Assembly (NCBI GenBank): GCA_963746265.1 | Contig: CAVVAM010000014.1 | Location: 62,001 to 126,000, forward strand | DNA from: Ilumatobacter sp963746265 | GTDB taxonomy: Bacteria > Actinomycetota > Acidimicrobiia > Acidimicrobiales > Ilumatobacteraceae | Direction: 5' to 3' | DNA: 64,000 bases | Shown here: positions 16,729 through 25,051 of the stretch, piece after piece | Layout of the letters: each line of letters starts with the position of its first letter | How positions within the stretch are numbered: position 1 is the first letter of the stretch | Made by a program: the position numbers and the translations under genes | The notes under the pieces: model-generated | Told to the model about the DNA's origin: nothing | Databases searched by the model: none | What the model saw: only the letters and a program-made list of their open reading frames with translations

Positions 16729-19134
16729 ATGGAAACAGCACCTGCTTCACGTCCCGCAACGCCCGGTGGGTCGATCCTCGGGAACCGGGTGACCCGCACC
16801 GAGGATCCCGGGCTGCTCACCGGGGCTCGCCGCTACATCGCCGACCTGGATCTCGATCGTCCCCTCCACGCGGTCTTCGTACGCTCCGACGTGGCCCACG
16901 GCACCATCCGCTCGATCGAGGTCGACGCTGCCCGATCGATGCCAGGCGTCGCCGCCGTGTGGACCGCAGCGGAGCTCGACGTGCCACCCCACCACGGCTT
17001 CGCCAAGATCGACGATGCGTTCGCCCGCCCACCGCTCGCAACCGACAGGGTGCGCTTCGTCGGCGAGGCCTATGCCGTCGTGTTCGCCGAGACACTGCAC
17101 GAAGGTGTCGATGCCGCTCAAACGGTGTGGGCCGACATCGACCCGCTGCCGTGCGTCACCGATGCGGAGGCTGCCCTCGCCGAGGGCGCACCGTTGCTGT
17201 TCGACGGCCGCGACTCGAATCTCGCGCTGGGTGACAGCCGGGACACCGCACTCGACCTCGACGCGGTCTCCGACGTCGTCGTGCGCGGCCGCTACGTGAA
17301 CCAACGAGTCGCCGTCGCCCCGATGGAGCCCCACGGCGTCGCCGCCGAACCGGCACCCGACGGCCGGATCACGGTCTGGACGTCGAACCAGTTCCCCCAT
17401 CTCGTCCACGTCGGGATCGCCGCCGCGACCGGCATCCCGCGCGAGCGGCTCCACCTCGTCACCCCCCAGGTCGGCGGCGGGTTCGGCGGCAAGGCCGGCC
17501 TGCAACACGAGTACACCGTCGTGGTCGTCGCCGCGGAACGCCTCGGGCGGGCCGTGACCTGGATCCCGAGCCGGAGCGAAGACCTGATGGCGAAGGACCA
17601 CAGCCGCTGCCAGGTCCAGTACGCCGAGCTCGGCTGCCGCCGGGACGGCACGTTCACCGGCCTGCGCGTCCGGCTCGTCGGCGACGGCGGCGCCTACCCG
17701 GGCATCGGCGCCGCCCTGCCGGGTGGTACCCGGAGGATGTCCCACGGCACCTACGATTTCCCGGCGATCGAATTCGATGTGGCGGTCGCCACCACGAACA
17801 CCCCTCCGACGGGCGCCTACCGGGGCGCCGGCCGACCCGAGGCGACGGCATTGCTCGAACGGCTCGCCGACCAGGCAGCCCGTGAGCTCGACATCGACCC
17901 GATCGAGCTGCGCGAGCGGAACCTCCTCGCCGACGACCTGTTCCCGTTCACGACGCTCACCGGCAACTCGTACGACAGCGGGCGGTACCGACTCCCGCTC
18001 CGGACCGCGGCGGACGCGATCGGGTACGACGACCTCCGACGCGAGCAGGCGGAGCGCCGGCGGCGCGGGGACACGGTACAGATGGGCGTGGGTGTGGCGA
18101 CCTACGTGGAGATCACCGGCGGCGGCGATACGTCCGAGTGGGGAAAGCTCGAGATCCACGACGACGGCTCGGCGACGATGTACTGCGGCACGCAGTCGCA
18201 CGGCCAGGGCCATCAGACCGCCTACGCGATGCTCGTGAGCGACCAGACCGGCATCCCGGTCGATCACATCTCGCTGATCGACGGCGACACGGATCTCGTG
18301 CCGCAGGGCGGCGGCACCGGGGGGTCACGTTCACTCCAGCTCGGCGGCTCGGCGGTGCACGAGGCGACGGCGGCCGTCGTCGAACGTGCGAAGGAATTGG
18401 CGGCGCGTGTACTCGAGGCAGACGCTGCCGACATGGTGGTCGACACCGGGTCGGGCACCGTGGGCGTCGCCGGCGTGCCGGCCAGCGCGCTGACGTGGGC
18501 GGAGCTGGCAGCGCGGTCCGCCGAGCTCGACGGTGAGCCGCTCGCCGCCGACACCGTGTTCCAGGGCGAGGGCGCCTCGTTCCCGTTCGGCGCACACATC
18601 GCGGTGGCCGAGGTCGACACCGAGACGGGTGAGGCCCGGCTCGTCCGCCACGTCGCGGTCGACGACTGCGGCACGATCGTCAACCAACTCCTCGTCGAGG
18701 GTCAGCAGCACGGTGGCATCGCGTCGGGTGTCGGCCAGGCGCTGTACGAAGAGGTCCTGTACGACGGGGACGGCAACCCGATCACGTCGAACTTCGCCGA
18801 CTATGCGCTGCCGTCGGCGGCCGAGATGCCGAGCTTCGAGGTGCACTCGACCGTCACGCCGTCACCCCGTAACCCGCTCGGCGCGAAGGGCATCGGCGAG
18901 GCAGCGACGATCGGCTCGACGCCGGCGATCCAGAACGCGGTGATCGACGCCGTCGCCCACCTCGGTGTCCGCCACATCGACATGCCGTGCACCGCAGAGC
19001 GCGTGTGGTCGGCGATCGAGGAGGCCCGACGGGGGGCACACGAGCCCTGGCGCGAGCCGCCGGCGATCTTCGCGACCCTGCCGAAGGGCCTCGAAGGCAA
19101 CGCCGATGCCGCCGATGCCGCAGACGGGATCTGA
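16729..19134 (+). CDS. Xanthine dehydrogenase family molybdopterin-binding subunit (orphan large subunit)
   Basis: An 801-aa large subunit of the xanthine dehydrogenase/CO dehydrogenase family. Residues about 25-135 are the a/b hammerhead domain; the rest is the Mo-cofactor domain with VGGGFGGKAG, PPTGAYRGAGRPEA, GTQSHGQGHQTAYA and GAKGIGEAATIGSTPAI, whose Glu is the catalytic base position. The loop AYRGAGR lacks the AYxCSFR signature of true CO dehydrogenase, so this is a hydroxylase/oxidase of another substrate. FAD and 2Fe-2S subunits are normally adjacent but none is present in the window, and no cofactor genes are near. A short acidic Ala-Asp repeat ends the protein. Confidence 0.9.
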   Translation: METAPASRPATPGGSILGNRVTRTEDPGLLTGARRYIADLDLDRPLHAVFVRSDVAHGTIRSIEVDAARSMPGVAAVWTAAELDVPPHHGFAKIDDAFARPPLATDRVRFVGEAYAVVFAETLHEGVDAAQTVWADIDPLPCVTDAEAALAEGAPLLFDGRDSNLALGDSRDTALDLDAVSDVVVRGRYVNQRVAVAPMEPHGVAAEPAPDGRITVWTSNQFPHLVHVGIAAATGIPRERLHLVTPQVGGGFGGKAGLQHEYTVVVVAAERLGRAVTWIPSRSEDLMAKDHSRCQVQYAELGCRRDGTFTGLRVRLVGDGGAYPGIGAALPGGTRRMSHGTYDFPAIEFDVAVATTNTPPTGAYRGAGRPEATALLERLADQAARELDIDPIELRERNLLADDLFPFTTLTGNSYDSGRYRLPLRTAADAIGYDDLRREQAERRRRGDTVQMGVGVATYVEITGGGDTSEWGKLEIHDDGSATMYCGTQSHGQGHQTAYAMLVSDQTGIPVDHISLIDGDTDLVPQGGGTGGSRSLQLGGSAVHEATAAVVERAKELAARVLEADAADMVVDTGSGTVGVAGVPASALTWAELAARSAELDGEPLAADTVFQGEGASFPFGAHIAVAEVDTETGEARLVRHVAVDDCGTIVNQLLVEGQQHGGIASGVGQALYEEVLYDGDGNPITSNFADYALPSAAEMPSFEVHSTVTPSPRNPLGAKGIGEAATIGSTPAIQNAVIDAVAHLGVRHIDMPCTAERVWSAIEEARRGAHEPWREPPAIFATLPKGLEGNADAADAADGI

Positions 19135-19167
19135 CGGGCGCGCTTCGACCACGAGCAGCGACGGTCG

Positions 19168-19825
19168 TCAGGCCAGGGTGAGCTGATCCTGCCGAGTCAG
19201 CAGGTCGGGGCGGGGCGGCCGGAACTCGTGGAGGTCGCCGTTCGGTTCGCAGCAGGAAGTGCCCGGCCCCGAGGGGCTCGAGACTCCAGTGCCGGTCGTG
19301 CAGGACGCGGTGGTGATACCAGCACACCAGCGCGAGATCGTGCGGCTCCGTCGCTCCACCCTCGGCCCAGTGAACGCCATGGTGGGCGTCGCACATCTCG
19401 CCGGGGACCTCGCGGCCGGGATATCGACAGCCTCCGTCGCGCTCGACCAACAGCCGCCACAGGGGCTCGCTGATCGTACGGGTCTGCCGGCCGCAGTCGA
19501 CCACGGCCGAGCAGGCATGTGTGATGACCCGGTGCAGCCCGGCATCGCAGGCAAGACGGCGGGCCGCGTCGGGCGTGATCAGGTGATCGTCCCTGAGGCT
19601 GATCCCGTTGCGGGTCAGCAGCGTCTCGTACGGGATCGTGATGCTCGCCCTCGGAGGACGCTTCGTCGTGCCGGCCGGCTCTTCGAAGTGGCTCAATGCG
19701 AACCTCGCCATCGTCACGAGCGCAACGGCATCGCACCAACGAACGATCTCCGCATACCGGGCGGCACGACGATCACACGTCAGCTCGGCCAGTCGATCGG
19801 CCCGCTCCCCTGCGATCGACGTCAT
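19168..19825 (-). pseudogene. Decayed DUF222-type HNH endonuclease
   Basis: A minus-strand remnant of the actinobacterial DUF222/13E12-type HNH protein. About 195 codons from ATG 19825 keep SITIPYETLLTRNGISLRDDHLITPDAARRLACDAGLHRV and the HNH core CDAHHGVHWAEGGATEPHDLALVCWYHHRVLHD. The coding frame then breaks near 19245: HFLLRT continues sensibly only in another frame as NGDLHEFRPPRPDLLTRQ and so on to the stop at 19168. A metal Cys is also missing (CRYPGREVPGEMC, normally CxxPGC). The N-terminal DUF222 domain is mostly absent. One indel plus truncation argues for a dead gene. Confidence 0.75.
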
Positions 19826-20502
19826 CACGACATCCTGAACGAGGGCTGTCACAGGTTTCCGCCGGGTTGTCAGACGCTCCCTTGCCGGGCCGCGATGTCG
19901 ACGGGTCGTGCCCGACGGCGTGATTCGTCTTTCCACATGCGTCGGATGACCCGGTTTCGAGCGAGCGATACAACTGAGTGCCGGCACACTGGCGTGCGGA
20001 GGGTGACGAGTTCGGCCGCTCAGACTGCATGGATTCTGGGGCCCGTCGAGGCGCTGGCCAGTCGTGGCGGTAGATGCTCCGCGCTCGAACTGGTAGGTGG
20101 CGTTGTCGACATCAGCACTGACGTGGATCGCAGCACTCTGTCACCGACTGCGCGTTCGTCACTGAATGGACGGTCGACGACGGAACCGGTCGGTTCGAGG
20201 GCGCTACCGGGTCGAGGGTCGGGAACGCGATGACGCACCTTCCGCTGACCGAGACAGAGATCGCTGATACCGAGATCAACCTCAGTAGAGCGATCGCCTA
20301 CGACGCTTCGAACCGGTCCAAGCGGCCGTAGGCGTGGCCGCAGCCAAGAGATTCACGTTCATGTCGATCGATGACGGGTACCAGGTTCGGGCGCCCGTTC
20401 GGTCGCGGACGGCGTGCTGATGCCGAGGTCAGCCGCACCGAGACGAAGATGCTCCTGCGTCTGGTCACGGAGTGAACGCCGAGCCCGATCGGTGAGACCG
20501 TG
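19826..20502. other. 677-bp stretch without a convincing gene
   Basis: Only short frames are present, for example 33 codons from ATG 20230 (MTHLPLTETEIADTEINLSR at its start) and a 28-codon GTG frame at 20334. None has a recognisable family or a ribosome binding site. With the broken HNH gene next to it, this reads as decaying sequence. No tRNA, IS end or strong hairpin was found. Confidence 0.5.
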
Positions 20503-20931
20503 TCAGCCGGTCCCTTCGATCTTGGTGTTCGCGACGTAGACGTCGCAGTGGGCCTGCTTGATCACGTCGCCGGCGACCGACCCGAGCACGCGGCCGATCC
20601 CCTGAACGCGCTTGTTGCCGACCACGATCAGTCGGGCATCGAGCCGTTCTGCCGCCTCGCAGATCGCCGTGGCCGGATCGCCATCGCTGACCGCTGACGT
20701 GACGTTCTCGACGGGGAGCCGACGACCGAGTTCCGCGAGGAACTGCTGCGCATCCGACAGCCAATCCGAGTGGAACGTGTCCGACCCGACGTTCATCTGA
20801 ACGCCCTTGGCGCGCTCGGCGCACATCACGAGGTGGACGTCGGCGCCGAGTTCGGCAGCGAATGCGGCGGCGCGTTCGGCGGCCCTTCGAGCGGTGTCCG
20901 ATCGGTCGACCCCGACGACGATGCTCCCCAT
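20503..20931 (-). CDS. Universal stress protein (single UspA domain)
   Basis: A 142-aa UspA-fold protein. It begins MGSIVVGVDRSDTARRA (first strand and ATP-contact Asp) and ends with the nucleotide-binding motif VVGNKRVQGIGRVLGSVAGDVIKQAHCDVYVA, which fits G-2x-G-9x-G(S/T). A strong AGGAGG is spaced 7 nt before the ATG. It stands alone, with the decayed region downstream. Probably an ATP-binding stress or dormancy protein; the partner is unknown. Confidence 0.9.
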   Translation of the reverse strand: MGSIVVGVDRSDTARRAAERAAAFAAELGADVHLVMCAERAKGVQMNVGSDTFHSDWLSDAQQFLAELGRRLPVENVTSAVSDGDPATAICEAAERLDARLIVVGNKRVQGIGRVLGSVAGDVIKQAHCDVYVANTKIEGTG

Positions 20932-21295
20932 GTGTGAACCTCCTGCTCGATACCCGACGACCCCCGATCGTCGCCGCCAACCATAGACCGGGCGTGTTCG
21001 GTGACGTCAATGCGTCGTGGGCCTCACGAAGCTGCGATGGCATTCGCCGGGCTCAACGGTCGATCGTCGCGTCGACCCGTCCGCCACCTGTCGACACGAG
21101 GCTGACCCGTCTCCGGAATCCGGTGCGGCGACCTCCCCGCTCGTCACAACGAGCCGCTCATGCGTCCCAGCGCGGCCATGATCGCAGGCAGTGCAGCGTC
21201 CATGTCGCAAACGACACGCGTGTCGAGCTCGAGAGACTCGCCGAGAGCGAGTGCCGTGGTGTGACTCGAACGCGGCGCGAGCAGTTCGGCCCGAA
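20932..21295. other. 364-bp intergenic stretch
   Basis: Upstream of the stress protein and downstream of a small membrane-protein gene on the same strand. It should hold the stress-gene promoter. I see no recognisable operator, RNA or conserved frame in it. Confidence 0.4.
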
Positions 21296-21496
21296 TCAGG
21301 AGTGCACGCCGCCGTGGCTGAGGAGTCCGCCGGGGAGGGCGAGAATCGCCCGCAGCGTGTCGAGGGCTCCGGCCACGGAGATGCCGACGATTCGGAATGG
21401 CAGCAGAAGCAGCCAGACGATCGGGTAGGCGATCGACGCGACCGGTGCGAGCGGCCAGGAGAGCACGGCGAGGATCAGCCAGAGGATGAAGGTCAT
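21296..21496 (-). CDS. Small two-helix membrane protein
   Basis: A 66-aa protein starting MTFILWLILAVLSWPLAPVA, followed by YPIVWLLLLPFRIVGI and a short amphipathic tail ending HGGVHS. The motif P-I-V-W-L-L-L-L-P-F-R and the length match a small widespread family of membrane proteins of unknown function. I placed the start at ATG 21496 because the open frame upstream of it is low-complexity. About 380 bp without a gene precede it. Confidence 0.65.
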   Translation of the reverse strand: MTFILWLILAVLSWPLAPVASIAYPIVWLLLLPFRIVGISVAGALDTLRAILALPGGLLSHGGVHS

Positions 21497-21876
21497 TGGT
21501 CGGGTCGGTTTCTCGTGGTGATCGTGGGGTGGTTCGACGTCGGCCTGGTGCGGCGTTCCGGCCACCTCGGAGGGGCGGTGTTGGCGATCTGTGGGCTTCG
21601 GAGGCTCCGTTGACGTCCTCTCCACAACGTACGCCTCGTGACCGGATTCGCGGCCGGGCCCACCCCGAATCGACGTGGGGCAACCCCACCAGCCCCGACT
21701 CGTCACGTGCGACACGGCAGTGGACCAGCCCTTCGGCTCGCAGTGAGGGTCCCTCGACCAACCTGTCGGCAACGTCTCGATCACGTCGCGTCGCTCGAGG
21801 CGAGCGAGCATCGACTACCGACTGGTGGATCGGCGTTCGGCATGTCCGCCGAGCTCATCGGCCGGTTCAGTGGACG
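21497..21876. other. 380-bp intergenic stretch
   Basis: Lies between two minus-strand genes. Open frames here are biased in composition and match nothing I recognise. No strong hairpin or RNA gene was seen. Confidence 0.4.
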
Positions 21877-22167
21877 TCAATCGTCGAGGTCGTACGTGTC
21901 GAGCGGGTGGACCTTCGCTGCGGCTCGGAGCTGCCCGATCTCCTTCTGGACGTGGTCCTCGCGCAGCGGGTCACGCCGATACGTGTCGTAGGCGTGACGG
22001 AGCACGAACAGACCCCAGAAGACGGTTGGCAGGCTCGGCCACGGGAAGACCCACTCGTCGGTCATGCCGCCGACGATCCACAGGCCGATGTTGACGACGA
22101 GGTAGACGTACAGGTGGTTGCGGAAGTCGCGCTTGGCCTTGACGCGCTCGATGGCGACGGCACGCAA
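21877..22167 (-). CDS. 2TM domain protein
   Basis: A 96-aa protein with the 2TM-domain layout: a basic amphipathic helix ERVKAKRDFRNHLYVYLVVN, TM1 (VNIGLWIVGG), a PWPSLPTVFWGLFVL turn with TM2, then AYDTYRRDPLREDHVQKEI. The domain occurs alone or on histidine kinases; function unknown. The first in-frame initiator after the upstream stop is TTG 22167, 12 nt beyond the lipoprotein gene's TAA, so the two genes are probably co-transcribed. Confidence 0.78.
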   Translation of the reverse strand: MRAVAIERVKAKRDFRNHLYVYLVVNIGLWIVGGMTDEWVFPWPSLPTVFWGLFVLRHAYDTYRRDPLREDHVQKEIGQLRAAAKVHPLDTYDLDD

Positions 22168-22179
22168 CTCGTCGTCGGT

Positions 22180-23106
22180 TTAAGCGACGTCGATGTTGCA
22201 CCTCGTGAGCAGTGTCTGGGCATCGTCCAGGTAGTCGTCGAAGAAGGTCATCGCCTCACCGAGCATCGACTCGAGGTCGAACCCCTCGGGCAGACTCGGA
22301 TCGATGCCTTGCGCCTCGAGGAGATCTGCGATCTCACCGAAATCGAGGCCTTCCGCTCCGAGAACATCGCTGAACGCTCCGTCGGCTTCAGCGATCGCTG
22401 CTTCGATGTCGGGAAGCTCGCCGTCGGCGACCGCCCACACGGCGATCTGCAAACTCATGTCCCCGCCGGCCGGGTCGACCTCGTCGAGCAGTCCCTCGTC
22501 GCAGATGCACTGTGCGAAGGCGAGAAGGTTGTCGTCGGCGAGTTCGGCGACCTGGTACGAAGCGGCGGGGCCCGGGGCGGGTGCCGAGCTGTCGATGCAC
22601 ATCACGAACGGCGTCACCTCGATCGTGTCCCCCTCGCCCAGTGTCACGTCGAACGGGGTGACGTTCATCATGCGCTGCAACTCGTCGTCACCGTCGGGCG
22701 CGAACACCAACCCGCACGGCAGCACCACGTCGATGTCGTCGTCGGTCGTGTTCACGAGTGAAACGTGCAGCAGTTCGCCCGACACCCCGCCTTCGGGCAC
22801 GTCGATGGTCAGATCGATCATGCCCGCGTCCGCAAGCCCCAGGACGTCGATGGCGCCCGAAGCGTCGTCCACGACGACTTCGGTCGTGGTCGTGACCTCC
22901 GGTTCAGGTGCCGAGGTTGTCACCGTCGGTGCCGTGGTGGTCGTCACGACGGTGCTCTCACGAGCACCGTCGTCGAGAGTGTCATCCGCCAGCGTTTCGG
23001 TCGTCGGGGTCTCTGTCGTCGCGGGTTCGGAGTCGCCCTCAGAGCCGCAACTCGCGGCCAGCAGTCCGACGGCCGCGATCACACCCAGGAGTTGGTACCT
23101 TCGCAT
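22180..23106 (-). CDS. Putative lipoprotein
   Basis: A 308-aa exported protein. The signal peptide ends in a lipobox LLAASC (Cys20), and a Thr/Glu/Pro-rich linker runs to about residue 80. A beta-rich domain follows (GELLHVSLVNTTDDDIDVVLPCGLVF to MCIDSSAPAP), containing several Cys (PCG, MCID, QCICDEG) that may pair. The last 90 residues are acidic and helical. No family recognised. GAGGAG lies 7 nt before the ATG. Likely anchored on the outer face of the membrane. Confidence 0.75.
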   Translation of the reverse strand: MRRYQLLGVIAAVGLLAASCGSEGDSEPATTETPTTETLADDTLDDGARESTVVTTTTAPTVTTSAPEPEVTTTTEVVVDDASGAIDVLGLADAGMIDLTIDVPEGGVSGELLHVSLVNTTDDDIDVVLPCGLVFAPDGDDELQRMMNVTPFDVTLGEGDTIEVTPFVMCIDSSAPAPGPAASYQVAELADDNLLAFAQCICDEGLLDEVDPAGGDMSLQIAVWAVADGELPDIEAAIAEADGAFSDVLGAEGLDFGEIADLLEAQGIDPSLPEGFDLESMLGEAMTFFDDYLDDAQTLLTRCNIDVA

Positions 23107-23534
23107 GCTCGTGCTCCTCTCACCTCACGCGTCGAATTCGGTACGCATCGATTCATCCACTGTCAGCGTGCAGGAACCCGATTCACGGGCGCCAGAGGCA
23201 AAAGACGGCACCTGGGGCCGGTTCGAGGCGACACTCCACATCCAGGCGGTCCGCTGAGATCGCCGAGCTGCGCCACCTCCGAGAGCGAGCGCCGCAATCA
23301 TTCGCCCGCTCACTGTCGAAGTCGGACGTCGCGCGAAACCCGGCCGTACGATCCTGGTTCCGCGTCACCGGTGACTCCCGATCCGGTCAGTACGGCACGC
23401 AACGGCGGTGACGCTCGGACAACAACTGAGGGATGCGGGCCGGTGGCGGCTTGCCGTCGCCGGAGTTCCACCGGTGGGTGCGCGGTACTTCCTCGGACCG
23501 CTCGTCGACCGACGGAGCCGCGCCGGTCAGTCGG
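23107..23534. other. 428-bp intergenic stretch
   Basis: Separates the lipoprotein promoter from the 3' end of the acyl-CoA dehydrogenase gene. No family-matching frame, RNA or strong hairpin is visible. Confidence 0.4.
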
Positions 23535-24740
23535 TCAACTGCGCGGGACCTGCGCCCACGGGACATCCTTGTCGACCCTGGGCTCGCCGGGGAGCCCGAG
23601 CACCTGCTCGCCGAGGATGTTCCGCAGGATCTCACTCGTGCCACCCTCGATCGAGTTGGCGCGCACCCGCAGGAACGCGTAGTGCAGGCCCTTCGCGGCG
23701 CCGCTCGCGTCGAGCTCGTTCGGGCGACGGAACGTGTAGTCGTAGCCGACCTGGCCCTCCATGCCGAGGAGGTCGATGCAGAAGTTGTAGAGGCGTTTGT
23801 TGAACTCGGAGAACTCCAGCTTGGCGATCGACATCTCGGGACCGGGATTGCCCGCCTCGGCCGCCTCGGCGGCACGCATGTTGGTGAGCCGACCGACCTC
23901 GCCGCGCACCCACAACCGCATCAGCTCGTCCTTGCGGACCTCGGTGCGCTCGGATTCGTCGAGCGACCGCCACACGTCGACGGCGTCGTTCGCCGCGCCA
24001 CCTCGGCGCGGCCCACCGCCGCCCGCCGAGCCACCACCGATCGCCGAGCGCTCGTTCATGAGCGTGGTCAGCGAGGCACGCCACCCCTCCCCCACCTCGC
24101 CGATGCGATGCGCGTCGGGCACGCGCACGTCGGTCAGGTAGACCTCGTTGAACTCGGCCTCTCCGGTGATCTGGCGGAGCGGCCGCACCTCGACACCGGG
24201 CGACCGCATGTCGAGCGCGAAGTACGTCATGCCCTTGTGCTTCGGCAGGTCGGGGTTGCTGCGCGTCACGAGCATGCCGAAGTCGGCGAGGTGCGCAAGC
24301 GTGTTCCACACCTTCTGCCCGTTGACGACCCACTCGTCACCGTCACGCACCGCCTTCGTCGCCAGACCGGCGAAGTCGGACCCGGCGCCCGGCTCGGAGA
24401 ACAGCTGACACCACTTCTCCTCGCCCGTGAACATCGGGCGCAGGAACCGCTCCTTCACGCCGTCGCTACCGTGCGTGACGATCGTCGGGCCCGCGAGCGC
24501 CATGAAGAACGTCGTCGGGTCGGTTGCGGCTGCGCCGGCCTCTCGGCAGCGCTTGTCGATCACCTTGTTGAACTCGGGGCGGAGGCCGAGGCCCCCGAAC
24601 CCGACCGGAAAGTGCACCCACGCCAACCCCGCGTCGTAGCGGGCGCCGCGGAACTCGACGTCCGACATAGCGGACGGGTCGTGCCCGGCCAGCAGTACCT
24701 CGATCGCCGCTTCGACCTGTTCGAGGGGAGTCTGCGTCAT
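23535..24740 (-). CDS. Acyl-CoA dehydrogenase
   Basis: FAD-dependent flavoenzyme of 401 aa. It shows the N-terminal helical domain, the middle beta domain with LFSEPGAGSDFAGLATKAVRDGDEWVVNGQKVW, and the C-terminal helical domain with EGGTSEILRNILGEQVLGLPGEP. An insertion rich in Gly (GGGSAGGGGPRRGG) sits between the middle and C-terminal domains. This resembles the large FadE groups of actinobacteria used for branched or steroid side-chain substrates. The base residue cannot be placed with certainty. Start ATG 24740 precedes the domain; the gene is divergent from tRNA-His. Confidence 0.9.
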   Translation of the reverse strand: MTQTPLEQVEAAIEVLLAGHDPSAMSDVEFRGARYDAGLAWVHFPVGFGGLGLRPEFNKVIDKRCREAGAAATDPTTFFMALAGPTIVTHGSDGVKERFLRPMFTGEEKWCQLFSEPGAGSDFAGLATKAVRDGDEWVVNGQKVWNTLAHLADFGMLVTRSNPDLPKHKGMTYFALDMRSPGVEVRPLRQITGEAEFNEVYLTDVRVPDAHRIGEVGEGWRASLTTLMNERSAIGGGSAGGGGPRRGGAANDAVDVWRSLDESERTEVRKDELMRLWVRGEVGRLTNMRAAEAAEAGNPGPEMSIAKLEFSEFNKRLYNFCIDLLGMEGQVGYDYTFRRPNELDASGAAKGLHYAFLRVRANSIEGGTSEILRNILGEQVLGLPGEPRVDKDVPWAQVPRS

Positions 24741-24833
24741 CGTCACCCGACGAGTCTCGCGAACTGAGGGGTGTCGAACGGCATCCGAGATGGCAGAATG
24801 TCGGACGCACGCTGGCCTTCGGGTCGGCGACAT

Positions 24834-24908
24834 GGTGGCCGTAGCTCAGCTGGTGGTAGCGCCAGGTTGTGATCCTGGAGGTCGGGGGTTCAAGTCCCCT
24901 CGGTCACC
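24834..24908 (+). tRNA. tRNA-His (GTG)
   Basis: Cloverleaf visible. The acceptor stem GTGGCCG/CGGTCAC (24835-24841, 24901-24907) has the extra G-1 opposite C73 that marks tRNA-His. The anticodon stem CCAGG/CCTGG encloses TTGTGAT with anticodon GTG at 24869-24871, and the T-arm contains GGTTCAAGTCC. No CCA is encoded. Confidence 0.97.
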
Positions 24909-24915
24909 CTTCGAA

Positions 24916-24956
24916 GCGGTCGGGCGGGGTGGGACGCACCCACCCCGCCCGACCGC
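24916..24956 (+). terminator. Hairpin downstream of tRNA-His
   Basis: A perfect 18-bp stem (5' arm begins GCGGTCGGGCGGGG) closes a 5-nt ACGCA loop, starting 8 nt after the tRNA. There is no T-tract, so it is a GC-rich actinobacterial-type terminator or a processing barrier. Confidence 0.8.
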
Positions 24957-25051
24957 CTGGGCGACGTGCCGATCGTCGGCTTCTTCCTGATTCGGTCAAG
25001 ATTCTCGTCACGAACACCTCATCGGCGACCCGGCTCGGCCACAATGTCCGG

